Source of the DNA: Rhexocercosporidium sp. MPI-PUGE-AT-0058
Taxonomy: Eukaryota > Ascomycota > Leotiomycetes > Helotiales
NCBI GenBank assembly: GCA_020746875.1
Contig: JAGTJL010000005.1
Coordinates: 2,046,001-2,110,000 of the forward strand
DNA length: 64,000 bases
Direction of reading: 5' to 3'
Below, in pieces: positions 10,716 through 21,839 of the stretch; position 1 is the stretch's first letter, and each line of letters starts with the position of its first letter. The position numbers were made by a program, and so were the translations under genes. The notes under the pieces were generated by a model. That model saw only the letters and a program-made list of their open reading frames with translations, was not told the origin of the DNA and ran no database searches.

Positions 10716-12648
10716 ATGTTTACAACGTCGTTTAAAGCTACAAAAGCAAGGCTAATCAAATCATGTGACGAAGACGAGATCTTAGAACTCTCCCCACAAT
10801 GTATGTCTTTTCTCATATCCTGTACGCGAAATCTGACGCTATGACAGGCTTGCCTGAGAGCTACTCGCTCGCTGAACTTTATGGTGAGCTGGTAGGACAC
10901 GATGAGAAGCAGACCGCAAACGTATGTTCACCCTCACAGTTCTTAATTCCTCCCGAACTCGTTCTCATGGGTACTGGAATAGGACGAGCTACAAAATATT
11001 TTCATTATACACAGCTGCCTGAGAGAGTCTCCTCGGCTGCAGCGTAAGGGCGGCGATGAAGAATACGTCGCCAAACTCTCGTTGTGGATTTCGAAGGTGA
11101 TTCTCCCCACTGCTGAGATTGTCATCTATGATGATGCACCAGAAGGTAAGCTCTATCCACTCTTCATCAGCTCTTACCACGCAGCTAAACACACGATGCA
11201 GACAGCACAAACGCCTCCCGGCAAAAAGCCCTCCATGCCGTCCGCAGGAAAGGAGTCCTCGGTCTCCAGAGTCTCTTGAAACTCCTTACTCTCTCAGATC
11301 ACTCACAGCCATCCACGGCCATCTCCAACCAAATTCTCATATCCATTCTAGCCTTCACATCGCCACGTGATATCTGGAGCACACCCACCTCCCTCTCCAC
11401 CACCGCCGAACTCCTCGCCGTCCCCTCCATCCAAAGGACTCTTCAAGAACCAGAGTTCATCCCTGCAGATGTCCTGCAGCGATTTATCAGACCACTTTTC
11501 TCAGCGTCGAAACCAAGCACCGTGACTTCCGCGGGCAGGAAAGCGATGCCCACTTCCGCGCCGCTGAAAAGATATGATTTCAATGAAGAGAGGGCGAATA
11601 AGCCGTGGATGTATGAGAAGGTGTATGCTATTACGATATTAGAATGGGCTGTTGGTGCCATATCTGTACGTAATGCCTCTGTTTTCCTTTCCCCCGTTTT
11701 CTATTCCTTTTGCAACCATCTAACACACCACTCCAGACTACCACTCTCCAAACAACCTGGCCCCTCATCCTCCCACCCCTTCTAACCATCCTCGACACAC
11801 CGGCCACCCCAATCTTAACTCGCGGCCTCTCCCTCACCACAACCCTCCTCCCAAAACTACCTCTAAATGCCCTATCACAGACTGGTCTCGCATCCGTCTT
11901 CTTCGATGCTATCGTACCCACAACTCTCCACCTACCCTCCATAACACCGCTTTCGGAATCGCTGGAGATATTGCCGCTAGCGTATGAAGCTCTCTTCACT
12001 TTATACGACGTCCAATTCTCCCCTCTCACTTCATCCCCTGCACTACCTCACAAAGCCCAGCACTCCCAGATTCAAATCCAACTTGAGACCACTAGATCAG
12101 CAGCTCAAGAAAAAGCCCGCCTCGCCTTCCTTACCACCTTCCTCCGCAAAACCATCCTCCAGACCTACCTCCACGCCTCCTCCCACCCCCCTATAGTCTC
12201 CCTCCTCATACTTGAATTCAGTACTCTAATCACCAAAATGGGCATCCATTTCACCAAGCACCTGAAAGACATTATGCCCATCTTAGCATCCGTGTTAACG
12301 GATCCATTCATGGGCGCGAGACTGGATGATGTGTTAGGGGCGTTAAGGACGTTTAAGGTGTTGGTTCTGAACTGTTGGGTGAGGATTAGGGAGGGGTGGA
12401 GGGAGGAAGGGGTGAGGATGTTGGTTTGTGCTTGGGTGGCTGTGCGTGAAATTGAAGGTGAAGGGAGTATGGATGGTAAGAGGAGTGCACTGGTGGAGAA
12501 GGTTAAGGAAGAAATTAGGGTCACAGGGAGGGTGTTTGCTAAAGCTGTTGAAGGGAGGGAGGTGGATTTACGGGAGGAATTGATGCCGTTGTTGGATGTT
12601 GACGAGGGAATTGGTGAGATTTTCGGGTTCAGGGACCTGGACACGTAG
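10716..12648 (+). CDS. TTI2: Tti2-like subunit of the TTT (Tel2-Tti1-Tti2) complex
   Basis: Tti2 is a helical-repeat co-chaperone that, with Tel2, Tti1 and Hsp90, matures PIKK kinases (TOR, ATM/Tel1, ATR/Mec1). Five exons were joined: 10716-10800, 10848-10921, 10983-11145, 11202-11665 and 11737-12648, giving 565 residues; all junctions keep frame. Distinct family blocks are FTSPRDIWSTPTSL, VTSAGRKAMPTSAPLKRYD, NKPWMYEKVYAITILEWAV and PLSESLEILPLAYEALFTLYD. The whole protein is alpha-helical and HEAT-like, with no catalytic motif. The only ATG in the upstream stretch that opens the frame is at 10716. The last 100 residues are more charged. The name rests on remembered fungal Tti2 features. Confidence 0.7.
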
Positions 12649-13089
12649 ACGAATGAGAAATCTCGATAACTCTTCAACGTATGTCCTGGCTGATGAAAAG
12701 ACCGGAGCAGGCAATATGAACCCCGCCCCCGCCCCCGCCGAGTTAATTATCCAGCGCCTTTATAGGCAGGACTTTGACAGAGAAGCCTCTTGCTAATGCC
12801 GGATATTGTATCGAGAGATTTCTGAAATGTAAGCAATGGCAGTAGCAGTCCGACTTTTGACAAGATCAATCAATGAATCACAACAGTGTTGGTCAATTCA
12901 AGTGGGCTGGTACCATCCGATCAACAATCTTTGCCTACTCCATGCTGTGGTATCTCATGCTATGTGCGTATAAAAATACACCTAAATGCCATTTCATCAC
13001 AACCATCCTAACCCGACACAAAAAATGCAATGCGCAAACACTTCCAAACGCCGCGTTCCAGGGCATGAGCCCATGTCCCAAAACAAGGG
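12649..13089. other. Intergenic, convergent 3' ends of TTI2 and FIG4
   Basis: TTI2 and FIG4 end towards each other here. The stretch has a CCCCGC-rich run near 12721-12740 and otherwise nothing recognisable; it presumably holds both polyadenylation regions. Confidence 0.6.
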
Positions 13090-16000
13090 CTAGTCAATGG
13101 GCTGCTGCTTAAACAGACTCTTACCCATCAACCACTTCCTATAAGCCTTATACCTCTTCTTCCCTAAATCCTCCTCGAAAACCATCAATGGATTCTCACC
13201 AACCGTCAGAAAATCCTTCGCCTCAGCCACATCCTCACTACTTCCGCCGGGCTCCTCATCACCCGTTGTCACGATGCCAATGTCGCACCAGCTGCCATTC
13301 ACGTACTCGAGATATTCGGCATCGATCTCGGTGGGGATCTCGTTGCTGACTACGAGAGGGAGCGTTTGGGGGTGCGAGATGTAGCGTGCATAGTCATCTG
13401 TTTCTTGTGTGCTGACGGAAGGGTTGAGGGATTCGTGCACGACTTGCGTGAATGTCCATTGGGCGGCTTTGCTTTTGTCGAGGGGTGTGAGCTTTTGCTT
13501 TTGTGGGGAGAGGTTTGGTTGTTGGGGTTCCTTCATGATGCTGGGGTGATGCCCGTTTTTCTCGTGGATTGGTTGGAGCCAGCGTTGAATGGAGATGCGT
13601 TTGGTGTTTACAGTGGTGCCGGATTTGATGGAGGCGTTGTCGTCGTCTGCTGCTGCCGCCTCGGTTTCGTCCGCTGGGTCTACGATGGTGACTTCTTTCT
13701 TGATTTTCTTCTTGTCGGGAACGTCTTGGTCGAGTTCGGTTCGGACTTTGAATGGCGATAAATCGTAACGTCCTTCTTGGGTAGAGCGGAATGGGATATA
13801 GCGGATTGTAGAATTGATTTTTCCCATGTAAGAGAAAACTTTCAGAAGTGATGATACGGAGAGAGGCTTGTAATACTCAAGCCAGTACTCGTCAAAGTAA
13901 CCGAGTGGCTTGCAAGCCATGAGACCAGTAGGGTCAACATGTGGTGGCAGTTCCCTCTTCTCAAGAAATTCGGGGGTGTACCAATTGATGTAGCTGCGTC
14001 TTCTCTTGCCAGACCAAGCACGAGGGTTGGCATGGTGAAGGTAGTAGTCTGTCGCTAGATCCCATAGCATAGGTTGACCTTGGACGAAGATATAGTTTCC
14101 TAGAAACAGATTGTACGCTTCTTGACGCTGGCCGTCTAGGAAAGAGTTGTTGTAATACCGCTTGAAGCTCTCTACCATATCTCGCGAATGGCTCGTCCAT
14201 TGGTTGATTTTGCGATACGTTTCCATGGTATTTACGAGCTGTGAACCGCCGTATTGAATAGCTATTGTATCACCATGATCATGGTACATGTGCGTGAAGA
14301 GGTTGACAGCATCAGTGTCGTAATCGATCGATGTATCGCCAATAATCCCCAGAGCATGAAGCTGGTGACCCAGAGCTCGCTTTCCGATGACAAATTGTGC
14401 TGCATTCGTCCGATCCAGACAATCAATACAGTTCGTTCTTGCAACTCCATTCTGCACTCTGGGCATGGCGATCTTTCCATCTCCATTGTGGAAAAAGCCA
14501 GTAGTTGTGACTACTTCCTCGGCAATGTTCTCAAGCGTACCGATGACATCCTGATCACGGCTCTTCGATGCCCTGCTCATATCCCAGGCTTTGTGTATGA
14601 TTTTCTTGTCATCAGGGAGGAACTGATTGAGATAGTTGATGGCATTGGTGAATTCATGGAGTAGCTTCGACTCACGGGGAGTCCTCTCTCGGGCTTTCAC
14701 AAGATTGAGAACATAAACAGGGGCACCATATCTCTCAAATAGGTTGTCAAAATGTAGAGCGGCAGCGCTATAGAATGGATCGACAAGGTTTAGTTCGATT
14801 GGTGGTTTAGGGGTCACTCCAGTATTATCCTGTGTCCAGTACAGTGGTATACTTCCTCTATGCTGGACGTATGAAGTGAAGTTCGGACTGGCGAAAAGCT
14901 TTGGGCCAGGGGCATGGAAAGATGTCGTTAACATCTCGGAGACGATCTGCTCGGTTTCTACGTCATTGGCAACATAGCCCTGACTGGTTAGCCACTTGTG
15001 TATTCAAGCAGAACTCATTCCATACCAAGTCATTTGCACCTCGCTTCAAGAAACGGGCACCAGCAAAATACCGTGAACGTCTTGCGATGATGGTAATATA
15101 GGCGGTACGGCCATATATCGAAAGGGCTAAACGTGTTAATTGGACCTCAAAACAAGATTCCAGACATACCAGACTGGTCGATGTAGCCATGAATGACTGG
15201 CATACACCAATCATAGGTGTTTTTCAATGCAGACACCGCAGGCTGCAGAAGGTAGCTATTCCACACGAACATCGAGTTGTAGTCTTGGTCATGAGGATAA
15301 GGTGTCCCTTTAGCTATTGCCGCCCGCTCAGTCATGATATTGTGCTGTAGAGTTCGCGTGATGTCGTATGAATAACTGTAGTAAAATGACCTGGTCAAAT
15401 CCAGATTGTTAAGAATACCAATGAATCGAGACTCCTCAGTGTTCCTGAGATCTGGCTTGAAGCGCGAGCCAGGGCCTGTAGTCAAGGGAATGAGTTCCGT
15501 AGCATCAACGGAATATGTGAAATGGCCACCAATCATAGCCACTTGGCTTCGTTTGGTTATAATCAGCATGTAGTAAACTCCAGTGAAACGTATGAAGCCA
15601 ATGATGCCCCAAGTGGTAGACCTCAGCTTCATACCCCCAGTACTCTTGTTGCCATCGTCAATAGCATTCAACAACTGGCTCATTTCTTTCTTGGTGTAGA
15701 CGATTTCATCTTCTGAGATGTTCAGATTCCCAGAATCTGCAGTCCGGTCAATTTTCAGGATCCGGAACCGTCTGTCCATGACATCTGCACCGACAAAATA
15801 ATACCTTGTGGCGGTTTCGTACAAGGAGAACTTGTGCATCTTGCAAACCCCTTGATCTCCAACCTTTTCGTATTCTGCTCCCTTATTCCTCTTCAGGTCT
15901 GAGTTCGGGCTGGTGCTTCGCTGGAATGGACGTGCCGTACACTCTTCGTCGTCCTCGTCATCCCCTCCGGAAGAGGGCCTCTTGGATTGCTCTGAGCTCT

Positions 16001-16220
16001 GGGGTAGATTGTTGTGCAAGGGAGGGAACTTTGGAAGTGACTGATCATTGACGTCCGGGTGTCTGAACTCCATGGTCAGCGGGGAGGTCATGGCAGATGT
16101 CGATCTCGAAGCGTTGTCAGTGGATGTACTCGTCGTATCGAAGTGGACATGGTTGCTCGCTGTATCACTAGGTCCAGGAGACCTTCCCCTCCGTGACGGA
16201 CCATCGTCTGGTTCTGCCAT
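13090..16220 (-). CDS. FIG4: Fig4/SAC3 polyphosphoinositide 5-phosphatase
   Basis: Fig4 dephosphorylates PI(3,5)P2 on vacuole and endosome membranes and also stabilises the Fab1-Vac14 kinase complex. Three exons, 16220-15170, 15126-15026 and 14979-13090, yield 1013 residues. Introns are 43 and 46 bp; the second acceptor must be the GTCAG before GGCTATG, because the nearer CCAG gives a stop. The SAC domain starts after a 110-residue disordered N-terminus. The catalytic CX5R(T) motif reads [10 protein letters not shown], with Cys568 and Arg574. Upstream blocks such as [17 protein letters not shown] and [23 protein letters not shown] sequence are typical of Fig4 rather than Sac1. There is no C-terminal membrane anchor. 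The length fits fungal Fig4. Confidence 0.93.
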
Positions 16221-16757
16221 GGTGGCACAATATTCCAGGTTACCGGGCTCTCATGTCGAGGTGGCACTTCGTTATGATGATGTCGACGGATGGGCGGGGC
16301 AGTACATCGATCTTCCTGTGTTGTGGCCCCAGACTTGGCTGGGTTGGTGTACAAGGTGGATGCAGGTCGGATCACACTGGACTGGACATGGACTCTTGAC
16401 ATTGATTCTCACGAGCCATCTCGAATCCTCAGTGACGTCGAGTCAACCCCTGCTCATGCCAAGCCTCGATATCTCACTAGTATCAGTACTAGCTCGCGCA
16501 CCCCTGCTTTCACGTGCCAAATCATTCCTCCCTCTATTTCCAAGTCTTGGTACTCTGCATGTGAAAACGAACGGCAAACGGGGCTTCGTCCATCCATTGA
16601 TTTTCAACCCACCGAGGATCTTCCCTCCCTCCCACGCCTGCCCACCTTCACACCCTCTTTTTCTTCCCATCCCTTCTCTTTTCCCCCATTTGTATTATAT
16701 CCTCACATTATGTTCCCTTCTTCAACCTGCCACTTCTAATGCCTCTATCACGCCGCC

Positions 16758-17789
16758 ATGTCTGATGAAGTTCATCAGACAGAGAACGCCATCTTCTCCC
16801 AGAAAGATGACATAATCCGGAGTGAGTGTTTCCCCTGATTGATGACATGTGATTGCCACTTTATTGACAACACCACAGATGTTCTTCGCGAAGAAGATGT
16901 ACAATATACTGCCTGCCACTCGCTCGCGACGCTATGCTGATTCCAAATAGCTATACCAGATACTAGGCGCACCAAGATCTGCCTCTCCAGCGGAATTACG
17001 ACGGTGTTACCTCGAGCGATCCAAAATATGCCACCCCGACAAACCTCCATTCCACGAATTGTCTACGAGGTAAGCGAGGAACTCTAGTCGCATCATGCCC
17101 ATGAGAGTATCTAATAAATATGCAGTGCTTTCCAACGCCTCGGTTTCGCCTTTGATATCCTCAAATCTCCTAGCGCAAGACGAACTTACGATCGGGCCTC
17201 GAAACCCACCTCGTCCCAATTACCCGACAAGACGACCTTCCTCGGCGGCGAACATACATTTCGCAGCGCTGTCGAAGCAATCCTACACGAATTCATGACG
17301 GGAGATTTTGTCATCGTCAAAAGATGGCTAGAATCATTACACCTACAATACCCGAACCTTGTCAGCAAAGAAGTTGTTATCAACGTTGAAAAAAGTTTTA
17401 TTCGCATCCGAGAGTTAGTCTTGACAACGAGAACATATGCGCTTTTGATATACATCGAGTTGGGTAGAATAAATCGGGTCCAGAAACGATTGATGGGTCT
17501 CGGATATTTTGATGTTGTTGGACGAGCAAGACTCACTGTTCACCTAGTGAGAGTCACACTAGCAGTCCCAATGCGGGTCGATCGTGCTTTGAAGCAGAGA
17601 GAAGAAAAGGCTTGGAGGGCAAAAGTTGCTGGATTACAAGCACGAGGGTTGACACCAACCGAAACGATGGGAAGAGCAGGGATTTTAAACGACCGGATCA
17701 GCAAAGTTCTGGAATTCATTGTTGGGACCGCTGGAAAAGACGAGAGCGCCGATGAAGCTTGGAGTGCAAGCATGGGAAAAGTTTCATGA
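16758..17789 (+). CDS. J-domain (DnaJ-like) protein, fungal
   Basis: This is a type III Hsp40: a J-domain that would stimulate an Hsp70, with an otherwise unfamiliar body. Four exons (16758-16821, 16879-16898, 16951-17069, 17126-17789) give 288 residues; one exon is only 20 bp. The J-domain spans about residues 27-90: DLYQILGAP, helix II, the HPD triad at 56-58, then AFQRLGFAFDILKS and RRTYDR. The rest, about 110-288, is helical with many Arg and Lys and no Gly/Phe or zinc region. The client and Hsp70 partner are unknown. It is divergent from FIG4 with about 540 bp between starts. No signal peptide or membrane segment was seen. The splice phases and the intact HPD make the gene model strong; the function is open. 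Confidence 0.85.
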
Positions 17790-18154
17790 CCTTGGAATTT
17801 TTGGAGTTGGGTTGGGTCGAATTAGCGGCATAAGGATCTCGGCGCTTGGTGTTCAAAGTCTGAACGTTCTGAGCTCATTGAGCTTTCGTGATGAGAACCT
17901 CCCTCCTTTTTCCATGATTTCTTTCCTCGAATTTAAAATACCCAGTTTCGTTACGACTTCACTTCAGTTGTATTTTCTTTTGGATAATGAGCTGCTTGTA
18001 TATGAATGGAGATATATTTGATCTTGTTTTATCAATTTGCTTTCTGGACTGGCTTGATGCTCAGATGGTGATAAGTATGTACGATCAAGATATTTCCAAA
18101 TACCGTCCACGTTATACTATCATTACTATATACATGACTTATTCACTCCAAAAT
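17790..18154. other. Convergent spacer between the J-domain gene and the YeeE-like gene
   Basis: The two genes end towards each other here. The sequence is AT-rich with no coding or repeat signal that I recognise; it presumably holds both polyadenylation regions. Confidence 0.6.
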
Positions 18155-19309
18155 CTATACAAACAAAGCGAGGCCCATTCCTCCCGCGAACATAGCCGCT
18201 ACAGATATAATACTCGAAATTGAAAACGTCGCCATCCCGCTAATACCATGACCTGATGTACAACCCCCAGCAGTCCTCGCTCCCAACACCATAACAAACC
18301 CACCCAGCACTGCCGTGAACCCATCAACCTGCGCCTCACCTCCCGGGATCCTGAACTCCACCAGCCGACTTAACACCAAACCCCCACCACAATCCCTGTC
18401 GCAAAAGCAATCGAGTTATACTTCGGCCGACTCCCTATCTTCTCATTACTCCCACCACTATAAGCTCGTCTCAACACCTCCCCAACTTCTCCATACGCAC
18501 CCGACACACCAACCGCATTCCCGGTCAGAACGAGCGTCGCTGCCTGTCCGACTCCAATCAACAAACCACCCACAACAGGAGGTACCAATACATGATTCGC
18601 CTTCTCTGTTAAACTAGCGAGCGCGAGGATAAGCGCGAGGAAGCTCTCAAAAGCAACCACCAAATTCTCCTCTCCAACACCAAGATAGTGATGTACAGTC
18701 TTGACCTCATCCTTCTCTAGGCCCTTCCCCTTCCCGATCTCTTCCTCCTCCTTCGCCTTCAACTCCAACCCCTTAATATTCCCCCCTCGCACAACCTCCC
18801 CAACCATAGCGTACAAAGTCCCAGCTAAGATTCCACCTACGAAAGCGAAATGCCCCGACCTAATCCCCGTCGCGACCTGTACTAATACTGTCCCTGGACA
18901 AGCACCCGTCAACGTCATACCTGCGCCGAGGAGGAGCCCGCCGAGGATGTTGCCATCGTAGGGAAGGATGCCGAGGGAGGATTGGGAGCGTGGTGGGCTG
19001 GGTGCTATGTTGTATTTTCGGGCGAGATGTAGGGCTATGCTGTTTGATTGCCGGTCAGGGACTCATAGATATGAAGTGAAATGAGAGTTACTTTTGGGTT
19101 TGTGTTTGGCGAGAGATGACCAGGGAAAGTGAGGAGAGGAGTGAAACGTACGCGCTACACCCACTAGCAGCGAGGAATGTCTGCAACATATGGAAATTCG
19201 ATAGGTTCATCTGGGACAGTATTATCCATGGTGAGTAGACGCCCGATAGGAAGAGTCCGCAGCCAAATATGGCTCCTGCTATTGTGGATGCTAGGAGGGA
19301 GGGAGCCAT
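18155..19309 (-). pseudogene. YeeE/YedE-type sulfur (thiosulfate) transporter with a frameshift
   Basis: YeeE/YedE (TsuA-like) proteins are polytopic membrane importers, shown for thiosulfate in bacteria; fungal relatives are assumed to move sulfur compounds. Exon 1 (19309-19152) joins exon 2 from 19039 over a 112-bp intron. The frame has hydrophobic segments and the motif GMTLTGACPGT, where Cys is the conserved sulfur-relay site. At 18381-18385 (CCCCC on the plus strand) the frame ends in a stop at 18370. The minus frame at one base offset then carries the second half, including GARTAGGCTSGHGISGMA, the other diagnostic motif, to a stop at 18155. One more base in the C-run would rejoin both halves to about 347 residues. 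It is either a recent break or a homopolymer error. Confidence 0.78.
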
Positions 19310-20378
19310 TTCTTTTCGGAGGTTAAATATAAGTGTGTATGTGTGAACGCATGTGTCTTTTGTCGAATTCGTCTTTGCGAAGGTAAGGAAGGAAGGAAAT
19401 GAGAGGAGAGGTACGAGTTGATAAGGAAAACAAACAAGTAGGAGAAGTCCAACTAAATATCAAGTGCGAAACGGAAACCGAGCCAAAGTAAAACAAAGAA
19501 AAAAGCACAACTCTTTCGGTATCCATCTTCTACACTAACTACCATAAGTGCCGGTGTTTACAAACCACAATTCACATTCCCATCCCATCCCACTTCTCCG
19601 TCCGGCTTTCCACTTTTTTCTCCCTTTCACTACTGTATTCCTACAATCTTAAACCTTAAAAAATGACTGAAACTGAGTCAATTCTGGTACTCAAGTAGCA
19701 AACCAGCGCACAAGATTCCGCATCCTCGCCGAGTGTTAACCCTCCCCAATCGAATGATTCGCATTCTCTACAATGTTACACGAATAAATAAACGATACAA
19801 TGGTACGCCGTTGAAAGACAGATAGAAAAAGTCAGACTCGAACGTGGATGCTATGTTCAACAGATGCCGGCGTCATGTAATCACAAATGATGGTTAAGTC
19901 GTCGATCTCGGGGTATGGTGGGGTCGCGTCTGGCAGGTCGCCGATGCTCTGAGGTCACCTAGCGGAGAATTTGAATCTCGGATATGGGGAAGCGAAGGGA
20001 TCTAGATCTAGACCAGAAATTAGACTAGCTATAAAAGTGTAAATCCGCGCAGAACAAACTAAGAACAGGGTTACTTTTATATTTATATTTTAAGAGACTG
20101 GGATACGGTGGTTCAGAGTGTGATTATTGTAGAGGGTGTTATATTGACCGGCGCATGAATAATTGAGTAAAATTAGGTGGTAGCCGAGCGAGCCGAGCCC
20201 CCTTTTCCCCCTCGCTTAGCGAGTTCGCGGGCTTTGGTTGTTTATTTTCTTTTTCTTTGTTCGATTATTAGAGATAGGGCGGTGATCATTCTATCTGTTA
20301 TACTATAAGCTTGATTCGATGAGATTTGTGAGAGGATACGCAGAAAATAGAATGGTATAACGTGAGGTGGAAGAGAGA
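19310..20378. other. Upstream spacer without recognised genes
   Basis: This region upstream of the YeeE-like gene has pyrimidine-rich tracts (for example CTTCTCC and TTTTTTCTCCC near 19590-19625) and a short palindromic GAGCGAGCC/GCTTAGCGAG stretch near 20185-20225. I see no ORF of note and no RNA gene. Confidence 0.5.
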
Positions 20379-20833
20379 CACCAGTGGGTGTCAGAATTTG
20401 TTGACCACCCCTCTGAAATCAAGCGATCCTCACTAAAACTCACCTTCTTTACACTTGAATTCTAATATAATCTATTAATAGAAACTTAAAAATTCTTTAT
20501 TATATTTAATATTCTAAGCACTTAAGTTAAAAAAGTATTTATTTCATATATAACTCTCAAGTATAAAAAGTTATTAAATAAATCACATAATACTGTTAAA
20601 AGAAGAATCATTTCCTCACTTAAAAGTGACTTATTATTCTATCCCTTTATTCTGCGGCTACAAAACTTAATCCTTCGTACATCCTAATGCGAATACTAAT
20701 ACAAATTACTACTGGTCATATAAAAGAATTCTATTAACTAATAAGCCTTTAAAAACATTCTTGAAGTAGGTGTTTTTTGGTGAGAGTCGCTTAATTTTGC
20801 AGGTTAGTCAACGAATTCTGACACCCACTAGTG
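20379..20833. mobile_element. Non-autonomous inverted-repeat element (MITE-like), 455 bp
   Basis: The ends are inverted repeats. The left end begins CACCAGTGGGTGTCAGAATT at 20379, and the right end, read on the minus strand from 20833, begins CACTAGTGGGTGTCAGAATT. Over 27 bases they differ at two positions. A weaker mirror continues inwards for roughly 75 bp (GTGAG...TCGCTT). The interior is AT-rich and has no transposase. The right end carries TA at the presumed target site and the left carries CA, as if a TA duplication had mutated, which would fit a Tc1/mariner-Fot1 type origin. The class assignment is inference. Confidence 0.6.
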
Positions 20834-21839
20834 GAGACGAGGAAGATCTTAGGCTAGGGGCTGAGGCAAGTTCTTTCTTAAGGATCGCTGTCTCAAGAAC
20901 AGTCATTAGCTTTACAAAGTGCACTACCTGTGAGCATGAAATTATAGAAATTGTTTTACGGTGATTTTCTAGACCTCCCTTCTGTGTATGGGCAGCCAGC
21001 CTGGGACTGGTACTGCACCCTTTTCACAGTCAAAAAAAGATATCCCGTGGACTATCTTCGACTTTCCTAGCTGTTGTCACCAAAGCTGCCTTTGATAGAA
21101 TCTTCTTTCCTCACCGGGGAGAAATACTAAAAATCTAAACGTCTTTCTTGAATAAAATGCACAAATCCATCGCACAGATACGTTTTAACACACATCATTT
21201 CTAGCTTAAAGATCCCAACGACAACCCCTCGGAACAAATCCACTTCTGGAATAATAGGCACTGTGGTAATTAATGAGCAAGAGCTTTACGGAATAAATAA
21301 AGCCTGGCTTCAACGGCTAAATAAGAAGATTTTAAGCAATGACTCTTCTATAGGTACAAAATACTCTTAATAATCTTGTTTACCCTTACGAGGATAGAAC
21401 TAACCGTAGGAGTCCTGTAAGGACGTGCCTGTACTTTCCTCAGGGCACGGGAACGATTTTCATAGCTACATCTAGCCAGGAAGTGTCAATATGACTGACA
21501 ATCTGACTGGTAGTAGTAACCAGCATCGGCATGATATAGGATCTCCAATTGTAACAGCGCTCAGCGTCGCTATTTCTCCTTCATCTCTGTCTTTGTCGTA
21601 CGGAGTCTTTGCCCGTTTTCATGGCAGTACCTGGGGGTGACACTTTCTTTCTCTCTTCCCCAGCAACAGAACTGTATGTGTATGCGCACTGCCAGTAGTC
21701 CCCTGCTATTCCAAGGCTCAAAACACGTTTGACACCACCGTCTCAGTAAGTCGCCTTAAGCAGAAGTTCTCCAACATCCACTTTGGAGATATTCATTTCC
21801 CTCCTTTCCTGAGTCATCTCCCTCCCATCCCGCATCAAA
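20834..21839. other. Spacer with scattered AT-rich and degenerate sequence
   Basis: No intact ORF, RNA gene or terminal repeat is recognised. The sequence style (many TAA/TTA runs near 21200-21400) suggests old degenerate DNA, but I cannot assign it to any element family. Confidence 0.4.

Noticed and set aside
16048..16815. 255-codon plus-strand ORF upstream of the J-domain gene
   Set aside because: It overlaps the FIG4 5' coding region antisense and runs through the FIG4/J-domain intergenic region. There are no family features, and the J-domain gene starts in another frame at 16758.
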